Of a DNA stretch of 59,072 nt, positions 58,534 through 59,072 are shown piece by piece. Source of the stretch: Planctomycetaceae bacterium (GTDB taxonomy: Bacteria; Planctomycetota; Planctomycetia; Planctomycetales; Planctomycetaceae); contig JALQUR010000207.1 of the NCBI GenBank assembly GCA_023260695.1, forward strand, positions 1 through 59,072, written 5' to 3'. The translations under genes and the position numbers were made by a program. Each line of letters opens with the position of its first letter. The first letter of the stretch is position 1. The notes under the pieces were generated by a model. That model ran no database searches. It was not told the origin of the DNA and worked only from the letters and a program-made list of their open reading frames with translations.

Positions 58534-59072
58534 TCATGCAGCCCGAAGCAGCTCCCCAGCACAACTCTCTGCACTCGTCACACCCATCGCATCCGACCGC
58601 ACAACATTCGCCAGCAACTGATTCAGGCGATGACCGCTGCGACAGGCAACGATTCGCCCCTCCAGACGCTGGCCACACAGGAACATGTCGCCCAGACAAT
58701 CCAGAATCTTGTGCCGCACCGGCTCATCCGGCCACCTCAGCTGGTTATCGATCACACTGCCGTCCGCAGCGAAGACCAACAGATCAGCCCCGGTCAGATG
58801 TCGACCAAACCCCGCCCGCTGCAATGCCTCAACTTCCGTTTCCAGAACAAAGGTTCGAGCGGCCGCAATCTCACGCAGGAAAACTTCCGGAGTAATTTCA
58901 ACAACCAGCGACTGCGGCGGGACAACAGAATCCACCCCGTAATCAAGCTGATAACTGATCTCCAGCCCGCGCCCCGGAATTGACTCAATCCACTGCCCGC
59001 CAGCCGGATCACCGACACGCTGCAACGGCAAACGCAGCGATGCAGGAGCAGGTGCATTCTGCATTTGCACTC
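58534..59072 (-). CDS. lpxC: UDP-3-O-acyl-N-acetylglucosamine deacetylase LpxC, C-terminal part
   Basis: The gene runs off the right edge of the window, and only the second domain of about 178 residues is visible. LpxC is the zinc deacetylase that commits the cell to lipid A synthesis. The signature DEPVRHKILDCLGD contains the expected zinc ligands (H and D in HKILD), and ARTFVLETEVEALQRAGFG and CRSGHRLNQLLA match the family. No FabZ domain is fused at the C-terminus. It is followed 38 bases later by lpxA, as in a lipid A operon. Confidence 0.93.
   Translation of the reverse strand, partial: VQMQNAPAPASLRLPLQRVGDPAGGQWIESIPGRGLEISYQLDYGVDSVVPPQSLVVEITPEVFLREIAAARTFVLETEVEALQRAGFGRHLTGADLLVFAADGSVIDNQLRWPDEPVRHKILDCLGDMFLCGQRLEGRIVACRSGHRLNQLLANVVRSDAMGVTSAESCAGELLRAA

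Overview
The window looks like a piece of a planctomycete chromosome. The evidence is the set of families largely confined to the Planctomycetes/PVC group: two DUF1501 proteins, one DUF1549/DUF1553 (PSCyt2/PSD1) protein, a very large secreted protein combining an SGNH hydrolase, a PVC-type membrane-bound dehydrogenase propeller, PA14, cupredoxin and a c-type haem site, a one-gene sulfatase, and several PQQ-like beta-propeller proteins. Lipid A genes (lpxC, lpxA) and a murG-like gene point to a Gram-negative envelope with peptidoglycan synthesis. There are no rRNA or tRNA genes, insertion sequences, phage genes or CRISPR arrays that I can see. This reads as ordinary chromosome with accessory patches rather than an island.

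Layout. 1-594 holds a 175-bp tandem repeat and no gene. 595-10757 (+) carries the giant oxidoreductase-like protein, rpsO, a 1.37-kb non-coding leader full of perfect hairpins, pnp ending in a strong intrinsic terminator, and a small histidine kinase. 11142-15392 (+) is a DUF1549/DUF1553 plus DUF1501 pair. 15963-21042 (-) is obg, a DXDD-type terpene cyclase and a DUF116-polyprenyl synthase fusion. 21494-31856 is mixed: an orphan DUF1501, a DUF1444-like protein, murG, a zinc alcohol dehydrogenase, a response regulator, an RlmI-like methyltransferase, and a DapA-like/pseudo-receiver/membrane-protein operon. 32001-39332 has an M13 peptidase, a D-2-hydroxyacid dehydrogenase, a small conserved protein with a lipoprotein and an M19 dipeptidase, and an extended SDR. 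39667-48891 (-) has three PQQ-like propellers, a MarR regulator, an intradiol dioxygenase-like protein, a VOC protein, a LysE exporter and a PH-domain protein. 49014-53010 (-) is a split complex I cluster (nuoI, DUF2203, nuoA, nuoC, nuoD, without nuoB). 53429-59072 (-) is a sulfatase, a DUF58 protein, and lpxC/lpxA with an overlapping Gfo/Idh/MocA oxidoreductase.

The most promising lead for something undescribed is the terpenoid module at 15963-19914. A DUF116 domain with five clustered cysteines is fused to a trans-prenyl synthase, beside a class II (DXDD) cyclase and without any squalene-forming genes nearby. Next are the hairpin-rich rpsO-pnp leader and the LpxA-coupled sugar oxidoreductase that may make a diamino lipid A precursor.

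Start codons were moved from the longest reading frame whenever a better ribosome-binding site, signal peptide or family N-terminus supported it. All functional calls rest on motifs read by eye; no database search was run.
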